This document shows, piece after piece, positions 15,295 to 24,366 of a stretch of DNA of 40,264 nucleotides. Location of the stretch: NCBI GenBank assembly GCA_946546925.1, contig CAMNOS010000009.1, positions 1 to 40,264 of the forward strand. The letters run 5' to 3'. The position numbers and the translations under genes were made by a program. Origin of the DNA: an uncultured Butyrivibrio sp. GTDB lineage: Bacteria; Bacillota; Clostridia; Lachnospirales; Lachnospiraceae. The notes below the pieces were generated by a model. The model did no database searches. It saw only the letters and a list, made by a program, of their open reading frames with translations, and was not told the DNA's origin. How positions within the stretch are numbered: position 1 is the stretch's first letter; every line of letters starts with the position of its first letter.

Positions 15295-16659
15295 CTAAAA
15301 CCTGAAATACATAAACGGATTGCCGGCAGAACCGGAGATACTCATTATGCAGCCCCAGAACAACACAATCCACAAAACGTTAAAAAGCACATGATTCCTG
15401 TGATTCTCCCAGAACTCAAACAGCTTTGGGATACAGAGAATAACTCCCGGCAAAAGAATCATCCAGTAAATCTCAAGATTCTTGATAAAATCACCCTCGT
15501 TGACGTTGTTGCCGACGCCAAAAAAGGGAAAGAGCCTTGCAAAATAATTGCCCAGAAGTTCAAAATCATTTATAGCAAAGACTACCCAGGTAAGGGGAAT
15601 GAGAACAAGCACGTTGATCCTTCCCACAATTTTCCCCACGACCGAGGAGAGTCTTTTAAACACAACAAATTTCTCAAGAACAATTATCACAAAGAGGATC
15701 AGTCCCCAGAGGACAAAATTCAGCGTTATTCCATGCCACAGACCCGTTATCACCCATACTGCCAGGAGATTCAAAACGGTCCTCAGAGCTCCTTTTCTGC
15801 TGCCGCCAAGTGGAATATAGATGTAATCCTTGAACCAGGAGCCAAGAGTTGCATGCCATCTTCTGTAGAACTCCGACACACTCCCCGCGCCGTAGGGCTG
15901 ATCAAAGTTGGTGATAAAAGGAAAACCAAGCATCACGCCTATTCCCGCAGCCATGAGTGAATAGCCCCAGAAATCAAAATACAACTCAAGCGTATAGGCA
16001 TATGCCCCAAGCCATGCCAGGGGAGTTGATATGCTCTCATAGCCTATGGTTCCAACCTCATTCCAGAGCATTGAGAGGTGATCTGCAATAAGGACCTTAA
16101 ACGCGAGCCCCAGTACAAAATACCTGAGTCCGTCCTCTATCATTGTAAAGACGCTGAGTCTGCCCTGACTTTTCCCCTGCACGAAGGGATTCTCGCCAAA
16201 CTTCTCATACCTCATGATAGGTCCCGAAACAATCTGTGGGAACATGCAGAAATAAGCGGCCACATCAACTAAGCGCATCCTGTCTGTAATCCTGCCGCTG
16301 TAAACATCCATCTGATAGGATATCATCTTAAAGATATAGAAGCTGATGCCAATCGGCATCAGAGCGTTGTCCACAAACTGACCGAGAATCTTGAATTCCG
16401 CCAGCATTCCAAAGTCTATTGCCAGAATAAAGAGAAGAAGCGACTTGCTCTTTTCCCCGTCCTGGGCCTTGGCAAAAAGGAAATTCACGATAACTGCTCC
16501 GACAAGCGCAGGGAGCATCCTAAGATCACCCACAGCATAAAACAAAAGACTCCCAAAAAGAAGAGTCCATGTTCTGAATTTGATCGGTGTGAGATAAAAC
16601 GCTATCAGAAAGACAGGTAGAAACCTGAATATAAAGTTAAGGTCAGAAAAATTAACCAT
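15295..16659 (-). CDS. MBOAT family O-acyltransferase (AlgI-like)
   Basis: This polytopic protein of about 454 residues has the AlgI/MBOAT hallmarks: SEFYRRWHATLGSWFKDYIYIPLGG, then VWVITGLWHG with the invariant active-site His. AlgI-type proteins move acyl groups, usually acetyl, across the membrane for transfer to polysaccharides. I place the start at the ATG at 16659 (MVNFSDLNFIFRF), where the family begins; an upstream in-frame ATG at 16704 would add 15 Arg-rich residues inside the previous gene. The start overlaps the previous stop as ATGGTTAA, so translation is coupled to the TPR gene. The SGNH hydrolase follows at 15 bp. Confidence 0.9.
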   Translation of the reverse strand: MVNFSDLNFIFRFLPVFLIAFYLTPIKFRTWTLLFGSLLFYAVGDLRMLPALVGAVIVNFLFAKAQDGEKSKSLLLFILAIDFGMLAEFKILGQFVDNALMPIGISFYIFKMISYQMDVYSGRITDRMRLVDVAAYFCMFPQIVSGPIMRYEKFGENPFVQGKSQGRLSVFTMIEDGLRYFVLGLAFKVLIADHLSMLWNEVGTIGYESISTPLAWLGAYAYTLELYFDFWGYSLMAAGIGVMLGFPFITNFDQPYGAGSVSEFYRRWHATLGSWFKDYIYIPLGGSRKGALRTVLNLLAVWVITGLWHGITLNFVLWGLILFVIIVLEKFVVFKRLSSVVGKIVGRINVLVLIPLTWVVFAINDFELLGNYFARLFPFFGVGNNVNEGDFIKNLEIYWMILLPGVILCIPKLFEFWENHRNHVLFNVLWIVLFWGCIMSISGSAGNPFMYFRF

Positions 16660-18007
16660 TTGAGTTATTAATCTCCGCAAGTTTCGTCTCAGCTGCCTGC
16701 GCACTCTGAGTGTCAGGGAAATTAGTGATCACCGCATCATAGACCTCCTTGGCTTTCACAGTGTCGCCGCTTGCATAGTAAGCATTGCCCAGATAGTAAA
16801 GAGTGTTGACATTGGTATTGTCATACTGATAGGCCTTGGAGAGGTTCTTGATAGCTGTTTCATAGTCATCACTCTTGTATGCAGTGTAGCCCGTATCATA
16901 GTAAGATTCCGCAAGCTGCTTACCCACCTTGGTCATAAGGAAATCATACAGAGAAGTAAATTCCGGTGAAACATCCGCGCTGATCACATCAAGATCAATA
17001 CCTGCCAGTGCCTCAGCAATGCCCTCAATGTCTGAAGAATCCTCCATATATAAGTTCACAGCCTTCATAAGACTGTTCATAGCTGCAGAAGTAGAATCCA
17101 CGCCCTCGTAATCGGTAACCTGCTCACCGAGTTTGTCTATCTCATCCTGAAGTTTTGCAATCTGCTGCTCGTAAGAGACAATCTGAGCCGACTTGGAATC
17201 AGACTCTTCGCTTATCCTGGCAATCTTCTCCTGATTGCTGGAATTGATGGACTGAACCCTCTGTGGAAGTATCAGGAAACAGGCTGCCGCCACGCCAAGA
17301 ACTATTCCAAGAACGATTCCCCATATGGAGTTGCTCCTGCTGATCGGTGATTTCTTGAGCGGCTGGATTATCATCTCATTGCCGCTGTTGTATCTGATGG
17401 CCTCATCGCTCTCAGATGCAGCCACGTCAGAGACAAGCTTGCCGCTTTCTCCGGGAAGAAGCATGCTGTCAGCTTCCTTGAGATATCTCTTGGCCAAAAT
17501 GCTTCCTGAATCAAGCTTAAGAGCCTTCTGAGATTCTATCTTGGCTCTGTCGTAGTTGCCGTTTTTAAGGTACAAAAGCGCAAGCAAAAGATGCGCTTTA
17601 ATAAATCTGGAATTTAAAGAAAGCACCTTTTTAAGCTGTATCACTGCAAGATCAAGGCTGTCCTGCTTGCAGTAATTGAGCGCTATATTGAATTTCTTGA
17701 TGGTCTGGTTGATAGTCTCAAGTTCAGATGGACTGTTCCTCACCATCTCCATATATCTGTCTGCGGCATTGTCATCGGCCTTAAGGTTCTTGCTGATGAC
17801 CCACTCGGTCAGAGCCGGCACCACTTCGCCCGTCTCATAATACACAAGCCCAAGAAGATTTCTGGCATCTATATTGTTCTTGTTGAACTTAAGACTCTCC
17901 CTGAGAGAGCTTACGGCTCCTGTCATATCCCTGACACTTGCCTTCTCAAGACCCTCGTTGTAAAACCTGTTGGATATACCAATCAGTCTGTCTTTAGTTG
18001 CGGCCAT
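16652..18007 (-). CDS. TPR protein with central membrane helix
   Basis: This 451-residue protein has TPR repeats at both ends. Residues about 5-180 hold TPRs on the cytosolic side, such as AVSSLRESLKFNKNNIDARNLLGL and AVIQLKKVLSLNSRFIKAHLLLALL. A membrane helix follows near 228-250 (IWGIVLGIVLGVAAACFLIL), then a coiled coil (about 255-300) and C-terminal TPRs (about 375-445). The layout allows it to link cytosolic and external partners. It overlaps the MBOAT gene by 8 bp and follows the 54-residue gene by 2 bp. An assembly role for the MBOAT/SGNH system is inferred from that coupling. I do not know a characterised homologue. Confidence 0.85.
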   Translation of the reverse strand: MAATKDRLIGISNRFYNEGLEKASVRDMTGAVSSLRESLKFNKNNIDARNLLGLVYYETGEVVPALTEWVISKNLKADDNAADRYMEMVRNSPSELETINQTIKKFNIALNYCKQDSLDLAVIQLKKVLSLNSRFIKAHLLLALLYLKNGNYDRAKIESQKALKLDSGSILAKRYLKEADSMLLPGESGKLVSDVAASESDEAIRYNSGNEMIIQPLKKSPISRSNSIWGIVLGIVLGVAAACFLILPQRVQSINSSNQEKIARISEESDSKSAQIVSYEQQIAKLQDEIDKLGEQVTDYEGVDSTSAAMNSLMKAVNLYMEDSSDIEGIAEALAGIDLDVISADVSPEFTSLYDFLMTKVGKQLAESYYDTGYTAYKSDDYETAIKNLSKAYQYDNTNVNTLYYLGNAYYASGDTVKAKEVYDAVITNFPDTQSAQAAETKLAEINNSNG

Positions 18008-18009
18008 TC

Positions 18010-18174
18010 TTATCTGCTCCTCTTAGCAGAATCGGCCTCATCCTTGGCGTCCTTGAGAAGCTTCACAAGAACGTCCGACATGTCGTCCAGATCCTGATTG
18101 TATATAATTTCCTCCGCGTCCTCAATTTCAAGACTCGGTTTAAACTTCTTTAATTCCTCTTCAAAGTTGATCAT
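18010..18174 (-). CDS. Small acidic protein of unknown function, 54 residues
   Basis: I do not recognise the family. The ATG at 18174 gives 54 residues beginning MINFEEELKKFKPSLEIED, highly charged and helical, with no membrane segment. An in-frame TTG at 18195 would add seven residues but lacks support. It sits between folC (35 bp upstream) and the TPR membrane protein (2 bp downstream). Close packing and biased composition suggest a real gene, perhaps a partner of the TPR protein. Confidence 0.65.
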   Translation of the reverse strand: MINFEEELKKFKPSLEIEDAEEIIYNQDLDDMSDVLVKLLKDAKDEADSAKRSR

Positions 18175-18209
18175 CTGTCTACCCCGGCCTGTCAACAGAC
18201 CTGTCTAAA

Positions 18210-19589
18210 TCAAATTACGGACTTAATCTGTCCCACAAGATAAAGAGAACCTGCCGCAAACACGCAGTCTCCCGACTTTCTCCTTGTGATGATATCCGTC
18301 ATTGCATCTCTCACATTGCTGTAATATCTGATAGGAAGTCCAATGATTCCCAGTTCATCCTTGCTGTCTTCAATTGCGATCTTGAGGTCAGAAATTGACA
18401 CTGTCCGCGCAGTTTCAAGAACAGTCACATATATTGAATCAAACTCGCCGCTCTTAAGGATCATTGTGATTATATCCTTGTACTGCTTGTCTGATACAAT
18501 TCCAAACAAAAGGTGCCTGTTGCCCTCGCAGGGTATGTGTGAAACGCTGTCAAGGAACGCCTTAATACCGTCAATATTGTGGGCACCGTCCACATATACA
18601 CCCGGCCTCATCTCTTCCATCCTGCCATCCCATCTTGCAGACAGAAGTCCCTCTCTTATATCAAGTTCAGAGATGTCACATCCCCGGTCTCTTAAAACCT
18701 CAAGACATGTCACGGCAACTGCCGCATTTTCAGCCTGATATACTGCTTCCGTAGAGAGTTTTAAATTGGCATATCTATCATAAAGGGAATTATATGAAAA
18801 AGCAACGTATTTGTTGCCCCCTTCATCCCTTACAATCTCAACGTTTTCGATGTTTCCTTGTTCCACTGCGATTGCTCTGGTATCAAGCTCAAGAGCCCTG
18901 TTTTTGATCACCTCGGAGGATTCCTTCCTCTTGTCAAAGTACACAACCGGGACTCCTGCCTTTATTATCCCCGCCTTCTCAAAGGCAATATCCTCAAGAG
19001 TTGTTCCCAGATACTCCATGTGGTCATAACCGATCTCGGTGATGACTGAAAGAATGGGGCTCTTTACCACATTCGTGGCATCGAGCCTTCCGCCGAGCCC
19101 GGTTTCCAGAATAAGGTAGTCAACCGGATAAACATCATAAAGAAGCATGGCAACAAAAAAGAGAAATTCAAAATATGTCGGAAAGTAATCCTCGTGGTCA
19201 TACTCCTGAATTCTCCTTATTGTCTCTATAAAAACTTCAGCAAATACGCCCTCTGAAACAGGCCTGTTGTCTATGGCAAATCTCTCATTGATGTTCACAA
19301 GGTGAGGCGATGTAAAAAGTCCCACGGTGTAACCTGCCTTTACAAGGACTGTAGAGATATAGCTGCAGACAGAGCCCTTCCCATTCGTACCGGCCACATG
19401 GATTATCTTCATGTTCTCATCGGGATTTCCAAGGTACTCAAGAAAGGCTCTTGTCTCTTCTACTCCATGTTTATCAGTAAACCTCTGAACCTTATTAAGG
19501 AATTCCTCACACTCTTTGAGGGTTATCCCGGCGTTATTATCTGCTCTGTCCAATATTTCCCGGACAGCCAAATTAAAATTCTCGTCCAT
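18210..19589 (-). CDS. folC: Folylpolyglutamate synthase / dihydrofolate synthase
   Basis: This 459-residue Mur-ligase-type enzyme adds glutamate to dihydropteroate and folates using ATP. The P-loop HVAGTNGKGS is near residues 64-73, followed by LFTSPHL, LETGLGGRLDATN and YDHMEYLG in the ATPase core. The C-terminal domain has YVDGAHNIDG and LLFGIVSDK. Length is normal. The ATG at 19589 has AGGA upstream and lies 19 bp after valS. The valS-folC pairing is common in Firmicutes. Whether it has dihydrofolate synthase activity as well cannot be decided by eye. Confidence 0.95.
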   Translation of the reverse strand: MDENFNLAVREILDRADNNAGITLKECEEFLNKVQRFTDKHGVEETRAFLEYLGNPDENMKIIHVAGTNGKGSVCSYISTVLVKAGYTVGLFTSPHLVNINERFAIDNRPVSEGVFAEVFIETIRRIQEYDHEDYFPTYFEFLFFVAMLLYDVYPVDYLILETGLGGRLDATNVVKSPILSVITEIGYDHMEYLGTTLEDIAFEKAGIIKAGVPVVYFDKRKESSEVIKNRALELDTRAIAVEQGNIENVEIVRDEGGNKYVAFSYNSLYDRYANLKLSTEAVYQAENAAVAVTCLEVLRDRGCDISELDIREGLLSARWDGRMEEMRPGVYVDGAHNIDGIKAFLDSVSHIPCEGNRHLLFGIVSDKQYKDIITMILKSGEFDSIYVTVLETARTVSISDLKIAIEDSKDELGIIGLPIRYYSNVRDAMTDIITRRKSGDCVFAAGSLYLVGQIKSVI

Positions 19590-19608
19590 ACTGATCCTGC
19601 ACAGCTTT

Positions 19609-22281
19609 TTACCTGGTAAGCTGCTGCAGCCTTTCTGTTATCTGATCATAGGTCTGCTGGTATTTCTGCTGTTTTTCCTTCTCCTCAGCAATCTTGCTCT
19701 CGGGAGCCTTGGAAAGGAACTTCTCATTGCTGAGCATGTTCTTTGAACGTGCAAGTTCGCCTTCCAGCTTCTTCTGTTCCTTGGTGAGTCTTTCTATCTC
19801 AGCCTTAAGGTCCACAAGATCCGAGAAAGGAATATAAACAGTGGCACTTCCAAGTGCAACGGAAACAGCATCGTCAGCAATTCCGCTCTTGTCCTCCTGG
19901 CATACAGACTCAGAAGCATAAGCAAGGGACTCAAAGAAGAGTCTGCCTTCCCTGAACACATCAAGTGTCTCCTTGTCAGTGCTGACAACAAAAACCTTGG
20001 CCTTTCTCGACGGAGCAACATTCATCTGTGTGCGGACATTACGGATTCCGCGAACAGCCTCTTTTATCAGCTCTACAGCTCTCTCTTCATCAGAGTAGTT
20101 CCACTCGTCCTTATATACAGGCCAGTCGGAAATCATGATAGACTCCTCCTCATCCTGGAGAGTGCAGAATATCTCTTCCGTGATGAATGGCATGTAAGGG
20201 TGCAGGAGCTTAAGCGCATTGATAAGCACGGTCTGCAGTGTCCAAAGCGCAGCCTCGTGAGAGGATGCATCATCTGAATTGTACAGACGCGGCTTAACCA
20301 TCTCAATGTACCAGTCACAGAACTCGTCCCAGATAAAGTCGTAAACCTTCTGAACAGCAATTCCCAGCTCAAACTTGTCCATGTTCTCTGTAACTTCTTT
20401 GATGGTATTGTTGAGCTTGGAGAGGATCCACTTGTCAACAGGCTCAAGTCCTGCAGGCTGAGCCTGATGGATTGCGGAAGGAGCATCTTCTGCCATGTTC
20501 ATCATGATAAATCTTGATGCGTTCCATACCTTGTTGGCAAAATTCCTGCTGTTCTCAACTCTCTCGTTGTAGAAGCGCATGTCATTTCCAGGCGCATTAC
20601 CTGTAACGATGGTAAGACGCAGGGCATCAGCGCCGTAGTTATCAATAACTTCAAGAGGATCGATACCGTTTCCGAGGGACTTACTCATCTTCCGGCCCTG
20701 TGAATCCCTTATAAGACCATGGAAAAGAACTGTCTTGAAGGGGTAGGTACCCATCTGCTCGTAACTTGAGAAGATCATCCTGATAACCCAGAAGAAGATG
20801 ATGTCATATCCGGTTACAAGTACATCTGTAGGGAAGAAGTACTTAAGCTCTTTGGTGTCATGAGGCCAGCCAAGTGTCTCAAAAGGCCAGAGTGCCGACG
20901 AGAACCACGTATCAAGTGTATCGGGATCCTGTGTAAAGTGGTCGTGTCCGCACTTAGGGCAGGTATGAGGTTCTTCTTTGGCAACAACAACCTCACCACA
21001 CTTGTCGCAATAGTACGCGGGAATCCTGTGTCCCCACCAAAGCTGTCTTGATATGCACCAGTCTCTGATATTGTCTGTCCAGTTGTAGTAGATCTTATCC
21101 ATCCTCGGCGGGATGAGCTTGATCTCACCCTCTTTAACAGCCTTGACAGCGGGCTTAATAAGCTCGTCCATCTTGACAAACCACTGTGCCTTGATCATCG
21201 GCTCGACAGTAGTCTTGCAGCGATCATGAGTTCCTACATTGTGTGAATAGTCTTCAATCTCTACGAGAAGTCCCATCTCATCAAGCTCTTTTACAATGGC
21301 TTCTCTGCACTCATATCTGTCCATTCCCTCGAACTTGCCGCCGTTACTGTTGATGGTGGCATCGTCGTTAAGAACGTTGATCTCGGGAAGGTTATGTCTC
21401 TTGCCCACCTCAAAGTCGTTGGGGTCATGGGCGGGAGTGATTTTAACAACGCCCGTACCAAACTCCATGTCTACATACTCATCCTCTATAATAGGAAGTT
21501 CTCTGTTCACGATCGGAAGAAGGACCTTCCTGCCCTTGAAGCTCTTGTATCTGTCATCCGCAGGATTAACGGCAACTGCAGTATCACCGAGCATTGTCTC
21601 GGGACGGGTTGTTGCGAACTCGATAAACTCCGTATCTGATACAGAACCGTCCTCATTGATAAGAGGGTATTTGATATGCCATAAATGGCCGGCCTGTTCT
21701 ACATACTCAACTTCGGCATCCGATATCGAGGTCTTACATACAGGACACCAGTTGATGATCCTGCTTCCTTTATATATGTAGCCTTTCTCATGCATCTTGA
21801 CAAAGACCTCTGTAACAGCCTCGTTACAGCCCTCGTCCATTGTAAAGCGCTCCCTGTCCCAGTCGCAGGAAGAGCCCAGCTTTTTGAGCTGGGAAACGAT
21901 GGTTCCGCCGTATTCCTTTTTCCACTCCCAGGCCTTCTCAAGGAACTTCTCCCTGCCCAGCTCTCTCTTGTCTATGCCCTGTTTCTTGAGTTCGTCTGTT
22001 ATACGAACCTCAGTTGCGATACTGGCATGGTCGGTTCCCGGCTGCCAGAGTGCATTGTAGCCCTGCATTCTCTTCCATCTGATGAGGATGTCCTGCAGAG
22101 TCTGGTCAAAGGCATGTCCCATGTGGAGCTTGCCTGTGATGTTTGGCGGTGGAATTACAATAGTAAAAGGCTTTTTGGTCTCATCGACCTCAGCGTGGAA
22201 ATATTTCTTTTCCTCCCATTTAGAATAGAGGCGCCCTTCAATTTCTCTGGGATTATAGGTCTTCTCAAGTTCTTTCTTCAT
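19609..22281 (-). CDS. valS: Valine--tRNA ligase
   Basis: This class I aminoacyl-tRNA synthetase of about 890 residues charges tRNA-Val. It has the HIGH motif in PPNITGKLHMGHAF, the editing (CP1) domain with TTRPETMLGDTAVAV, a zinc-like Cys cluster (YYCDKCGEVV...CPKCGH), KMSKS in GRKMSKSLGNG, and a C-terminal coiled coil rich in Lys/Glu. The start is the ATG at 22281 (MKKELEKTYNPREIE) with GGAG 7 nt upstream; an earlier ATG at 22314 lies in the repeat leader. No T-box signature is present upstream. Instead a forward-inverted-forward repeat occupies 22303-22502. It heads the long operon ending at 12525. Confidence 0.97.
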   Translation of the reverse strand: MKKELEKTYNPREIEGRLYSKWEEKKYFHAEVDETKKPFTIVIPPPNITGKLHMGHAFDQTLQDILIRWKRMQGYNALWQPGTDHASIATEVRITDELKKQGIDKRELGREKFLEKAWEWKKEYGGTIVSQLKKLGSSCDWDRERFTMDEGCNEAVTEVFVKMHEKGYIYKGSRIINWCPVCKTSISDAEVEYVEQAGHLWHIKYPLINEDGSVSDTEFIEFATTRPETMLGDTAVAVNPADDRYKSFKGRKVLLPIVNRELPIIEDEYVDMEFGTGVVKITPAHDPNDFEVGKRHNLPEINVLNDDATINSNGGKFEGMDRYECREAIVKELDEMGLLVEIEDYSHNVGTHDRCKTTVEPMIKAQWFVKMDELIKPAVKAVKEGEIKLIPPRMDKIYYNWTDNIRDWCISRQLWWGHRIPAYYCDKCGEVVVAKEEPHTCPKCGHDHFTQDPDTLDTWFSSALWPFETLGWPHDTKELKYFFPTDVLVTGYDIIFFWVIRMIFSSYEQMGTYPFKTVLFHGLIRDSQGRKMSKSLGNGIDPLEVIDNYGADALRLTIVTGNAPGNDMRFYNERVENSRNFANKVWNASRFIMMNMAEDAPSAIHQAQPAGLEPVDKWILSKLNNTIKEVTENMDKFELGIAVQKVYDFIWDEFCDWYIEMVKPRLYNSDDASSHEAALWTLQTVLINALKLLHPYMPFITEEIFCTLQDEEESIMISDWPVYKDEWNYSDEERAVELIKEAVRGIRNVRTQMNVAPSRKAKVFVVSTDKETLDVFREGRLFFESLAYASESVCQEDKSGIADDAVSVALGSATVYIPFSDLVDLKAEIERLTKEQKKLEGELARSKNMLSNEKFLSKAPESKIAEEKEKQQKYQQTYDQITERLQQLTR

Positions 22282-22302
22282 ATTTATCTCCTTAAATTCT
22301 GC

Positions 22303-22502
22303 TCGTGCAAGCACGGCATCTGTCTTTTTAAATATTTCTGCCTGGCTCTTTGCTATAACTATTCAGAGCCAGACTCGGAAACATAAATGTTTCCTCGTTG
22401 GCGGATTTCCGCCAGATAGAAATATTTAAAAACACATCTTACCATGCGAGCACGGCATCTGTGTTTTTAAATATTTCTGCCTGGCTCTGAATAGTTACCA
22501 TA
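22303..22502 (-). repeat. Forward-inverted-forward repeat leader before valS
   Basis: Two direct copies of a 39-bp block (22311-22349 and 22450-22488) differ at one base. Between them is an inverted, split copy. Positions 22411-22436 pair with 22460-22485 over 26 bp with two mismatches, including 19 perfect bp (AGAAATATTTAAAAACACA). Positions 22356-22372 are the exact inverse of 22481-22497. Two further perfect hairpins sit within the split: GGAAACAT-AA-ATGTTTCC (22377-22394) and TGGCGGA-TT-TCCGCCA (22399-22414). The middle copy can pair with either neighbour, so two exclusive structures are possible. It starts right after the GGDEF stop. It may be a regulatory leader or a degraded repeat insertion. 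Confidence 0.75.
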
Positions 22503-24140
22503 TCAGCTATGTTGTGCTTCGTCAAGGGAGCGCTGGGAAATGATCGCCTTGTGGAGAAGAACAATTTCGCCCTTCCTGTGCTCCTTGACTTCGTAAAGTG
22601 CGTTGTCTGCTGCGTACATATAGTCCCAAAGCTTGTTGGTTTCACTCGGAATTGAATTCCTTATGCCCTGTGAGATGGTGACTCCCGAACCCTTATCGTC
22701 CTTGGTAGCACCGAACTTCATGGATGCAACCTGATCTCTCAGACTCGTGGCACATTCCATTATCTGGGCATCAGTCATATCTTCATAAATGATCACAAAC
22801 TCATCGCCGCCGTACCTGAATGCCTTAACCTGAGATCTGAGCCTGCATATATTGGCTATGGCCGACGCAATGCTCCTTAGGCACTCATCTCCCACTTGAT
22901 GGCCGTAGGCGTCGTTGTAGTGCTTGAAATTGTCCACATCCAGGATCTCTACTGCGAGAGACTTCTGCGCCGCAAATGCCTCATCAAATGCAGTGTCCGC
23001 ATATTTGTTGAGGCTGTAGCGGTTGCCCAACCCCGTCAGAGGGTCTGTCTCCGCCCGGCGCACCAGCATGCGATTCTCTTTTTCTATAGAAGAAAGACGG
23101 CTCCTGATGCTCATGAAAAACTTGTAGTTGGTTATGCTCTCTTTTTCCTGCAAAAGACTTGATTCATAGTATTCAAGAAGCGCTGCGCTCTTGTCGGCGT
23201 CTCTCCCCATCCTGTCAAAGTACTCAATCTTGAGCTTGGCGTAGCCCTTCCGAAGATTGGGGATATTGAGATCGTCCAGTGACCTCTCGAGATTCCTGAT
23301 AACGCGGTCCACTTCACCGAGTCTTCCGACCTTGATAAAGAACCTGCAGACCTTGTAAATATCCTCGACACTGTCTAAGGGGAATTTGTTGTTCTGCATC
23401 TGACAGGAGAGCATATCGGCATATTTCTCATAAAGATCCATCTCTCCAAGAAAGTGATACCCCCTCATCAGGATATCCAGTACCGGAATGTCCGAAAACA
23501 GCTCGGGACTGGCCTTGGGATCCTGTTCCAGCTGCTCGATGCCCTGAAGGCACTTCTCCACAGAATCGGGCTTATTCAGGGAAATGTAGCAGTCGGCCTG
23601 GAAACAGTAGCAGTACAGAAGATTTCTGTAGTAGAGACTGTCGGTCCTGTTTCTGCGTATCCCCTTGTAAGCCTGCTTGACATATGAAAGAGCGGGTCTT
23701 ATATCGTTGTTATCCAGATAGATCTGCCCTATGTTGAACATTACAAATCCCGGAATACTGCTCGTATTCTTAATGTCATCACAGTATTTGAGGGCATTGA
23801 GGTAAAAATCGAGGGCCAGCTCCGGATTACCGTGCTTAAGGGCATCGATTCCCAACAGGTTATAACACCTTGCCAGGTGCTCCATATCTCCGCATTCCTG
23901 CAGGAGTTCTATAGCCTTTAAAAGATTGGTGTTGAACTTCTTGTAGTCGGTGCTAAGAAGGTAATATGCGTCCGCCACATAGTAATAAGAATAGCCCAGA
24001 AGATTGGTATCTCCGATCTCTCTGGCCTTTTTAAGCAGTCTGTTGCTGCAGGAAAAGAACCCGTCCGACATCCTGGCCCTCTCTGCAAGCATATCACTAT
24101 TGAGCTTTCCAACCTCTGCGCCATAGTCTTCAATCTTCAT
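22503..24140 (-). CDS. Diguanylate cyclase with N-terminal TPR domain
   Basis: This 545-residue soluble protein has TPR-like helical repeats over residues about 1-340, a short coiled linker (SSIEKENRMLVRRAE) and a GGDEF domain from about 365. DPLTGLGNR marks the domain start and the active-site motif GGDEF is intact at 444-448, so it should make c-di-GMP from GTP. The segment before GGDEF (RSQVKAFRY) lacks the RxxD inhibitory site, so product feedback at that site is not expected. There is no membrane segment or signal peptide; the TPR region probably receives a protein signal. The gene is transcribed from the 24141-24695 gap and ends at the valS repeat leader. Confidence 0.92.
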   Translation of the reverse strand: MKIEDYGAEVGKLNSDMLAERARMSDGFFSCSNRLLKKAREIGDTNLLGYSYYYVADAYYLLSTDYKKFNTNLLKAIELLQECGDMEHLARCYNLLGIDALKHGNPELALDFYLNALKYCDDIKNTSSIPGFVMFNIGQIYLDNNDIRPALSYVKQAYKGIRRNRTDSLYYRNLLYCYCFQADCYISLNKPDSVEKCLQGIEQLEQDPKASPELFSDIPVLDILMRGYHFLGEMDLYEKYADMLSCQMQNNKFPLDSVEDIYKVCRFFIKVGRLGEVDRVIRNLERSLDDLNIPNLRKGYAKLKIEYFDRMGRDADKSAALLEYYESSLLQEKESITNYKFFMSIRSRLSSIEKENRMLVRRAETDPLTGLGNRYSLNKYADTAFDEAFAAQKSLAVEILDVDNFKHYNDAYGHQVGDECLRSIASAIANICRLRSQVKAFRYGGDEFVIIYEDMTDAQIMECATSLRDQVASMKFGATKDDKGSGVTISQGIRNSIPSETNKLWDYMYAADNALYEVKEHRKGEIVLLHKAIISQRSLDEAQHS

Positions 24141-24164
24141 ACGTTATCCGTCCATATTAACTCC

Positions 24165-24221
24165 GGAGATACATGTGTTTTTGTCTTCTTGGGACGCTCC
24201 CGCGCCTGCTCCTGTATCTCC
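24165..24221 (-). other. Hairpin in the GGDEF gene 5' leader
   Basis: GGAGATACA (24165-24173) pairs perfectly with TGTATCTCC (24213-24221) around a 39-nt GC-rich loop. It lies 25-80 nt before the start codon in the presumed untranslated leader and could affect mRNA stability or translation. No T-run follows. Confidence 0.45.
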
Positions 24222-24350
24222 TTTCTTACTAACGGCTGCATTGTCTGACAAATATCAGATAGGAAATATTTTACATCATCCGGAAAGGAGTATCAAGAAT
24301 GATGTGCAGAAGGCCAAAGTGCTGATGAATAGTGACTTTCAGGGTTAATA

Positions 24351-24366
24351 ATGACACAGGTGTCAT
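24351..24366. promoter_or_regulatory. Perfect 16-bp dyad, operator-like
   Basis: ATGACACAGGTGTCAT is ATGACAC and GTGTCAT around a 2-bp centre. It lies about 210 bp upstream of the GGDEF start. Its form suits a dimeric regulator; the regulator is unknown. Confidence 0.5.

Noticed and set aside
16660-16704. Longer MBOAT start at 16704
   Set aside because: It adds 15 Arg-rich residues within the TPR gene; the ATG at 16659 fits the family start and overlaps the previous stop in a coupling pattern.
21685-22386. 233-codon plus-strand frame opposite valS
   Set aside because: It lies against the conserved 5' half of valS and its repeat leader, and has no protein family features.
22282-22502. T-box riboswitch before valS
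   Set aside because: No AGGGTGGnACCGCG-like T-box sequence or specifier loop layout was found; the leader is made of repeats instead.
24180-24205. Possible third copy of the nested-element core
   Set aside because: GCGTCCCAAGAAGA resembles GCGTGCCAAGAAGA of palindrome C at 13 of 14 bases, but such a short match is expected by chance and the hairpin core is missing.
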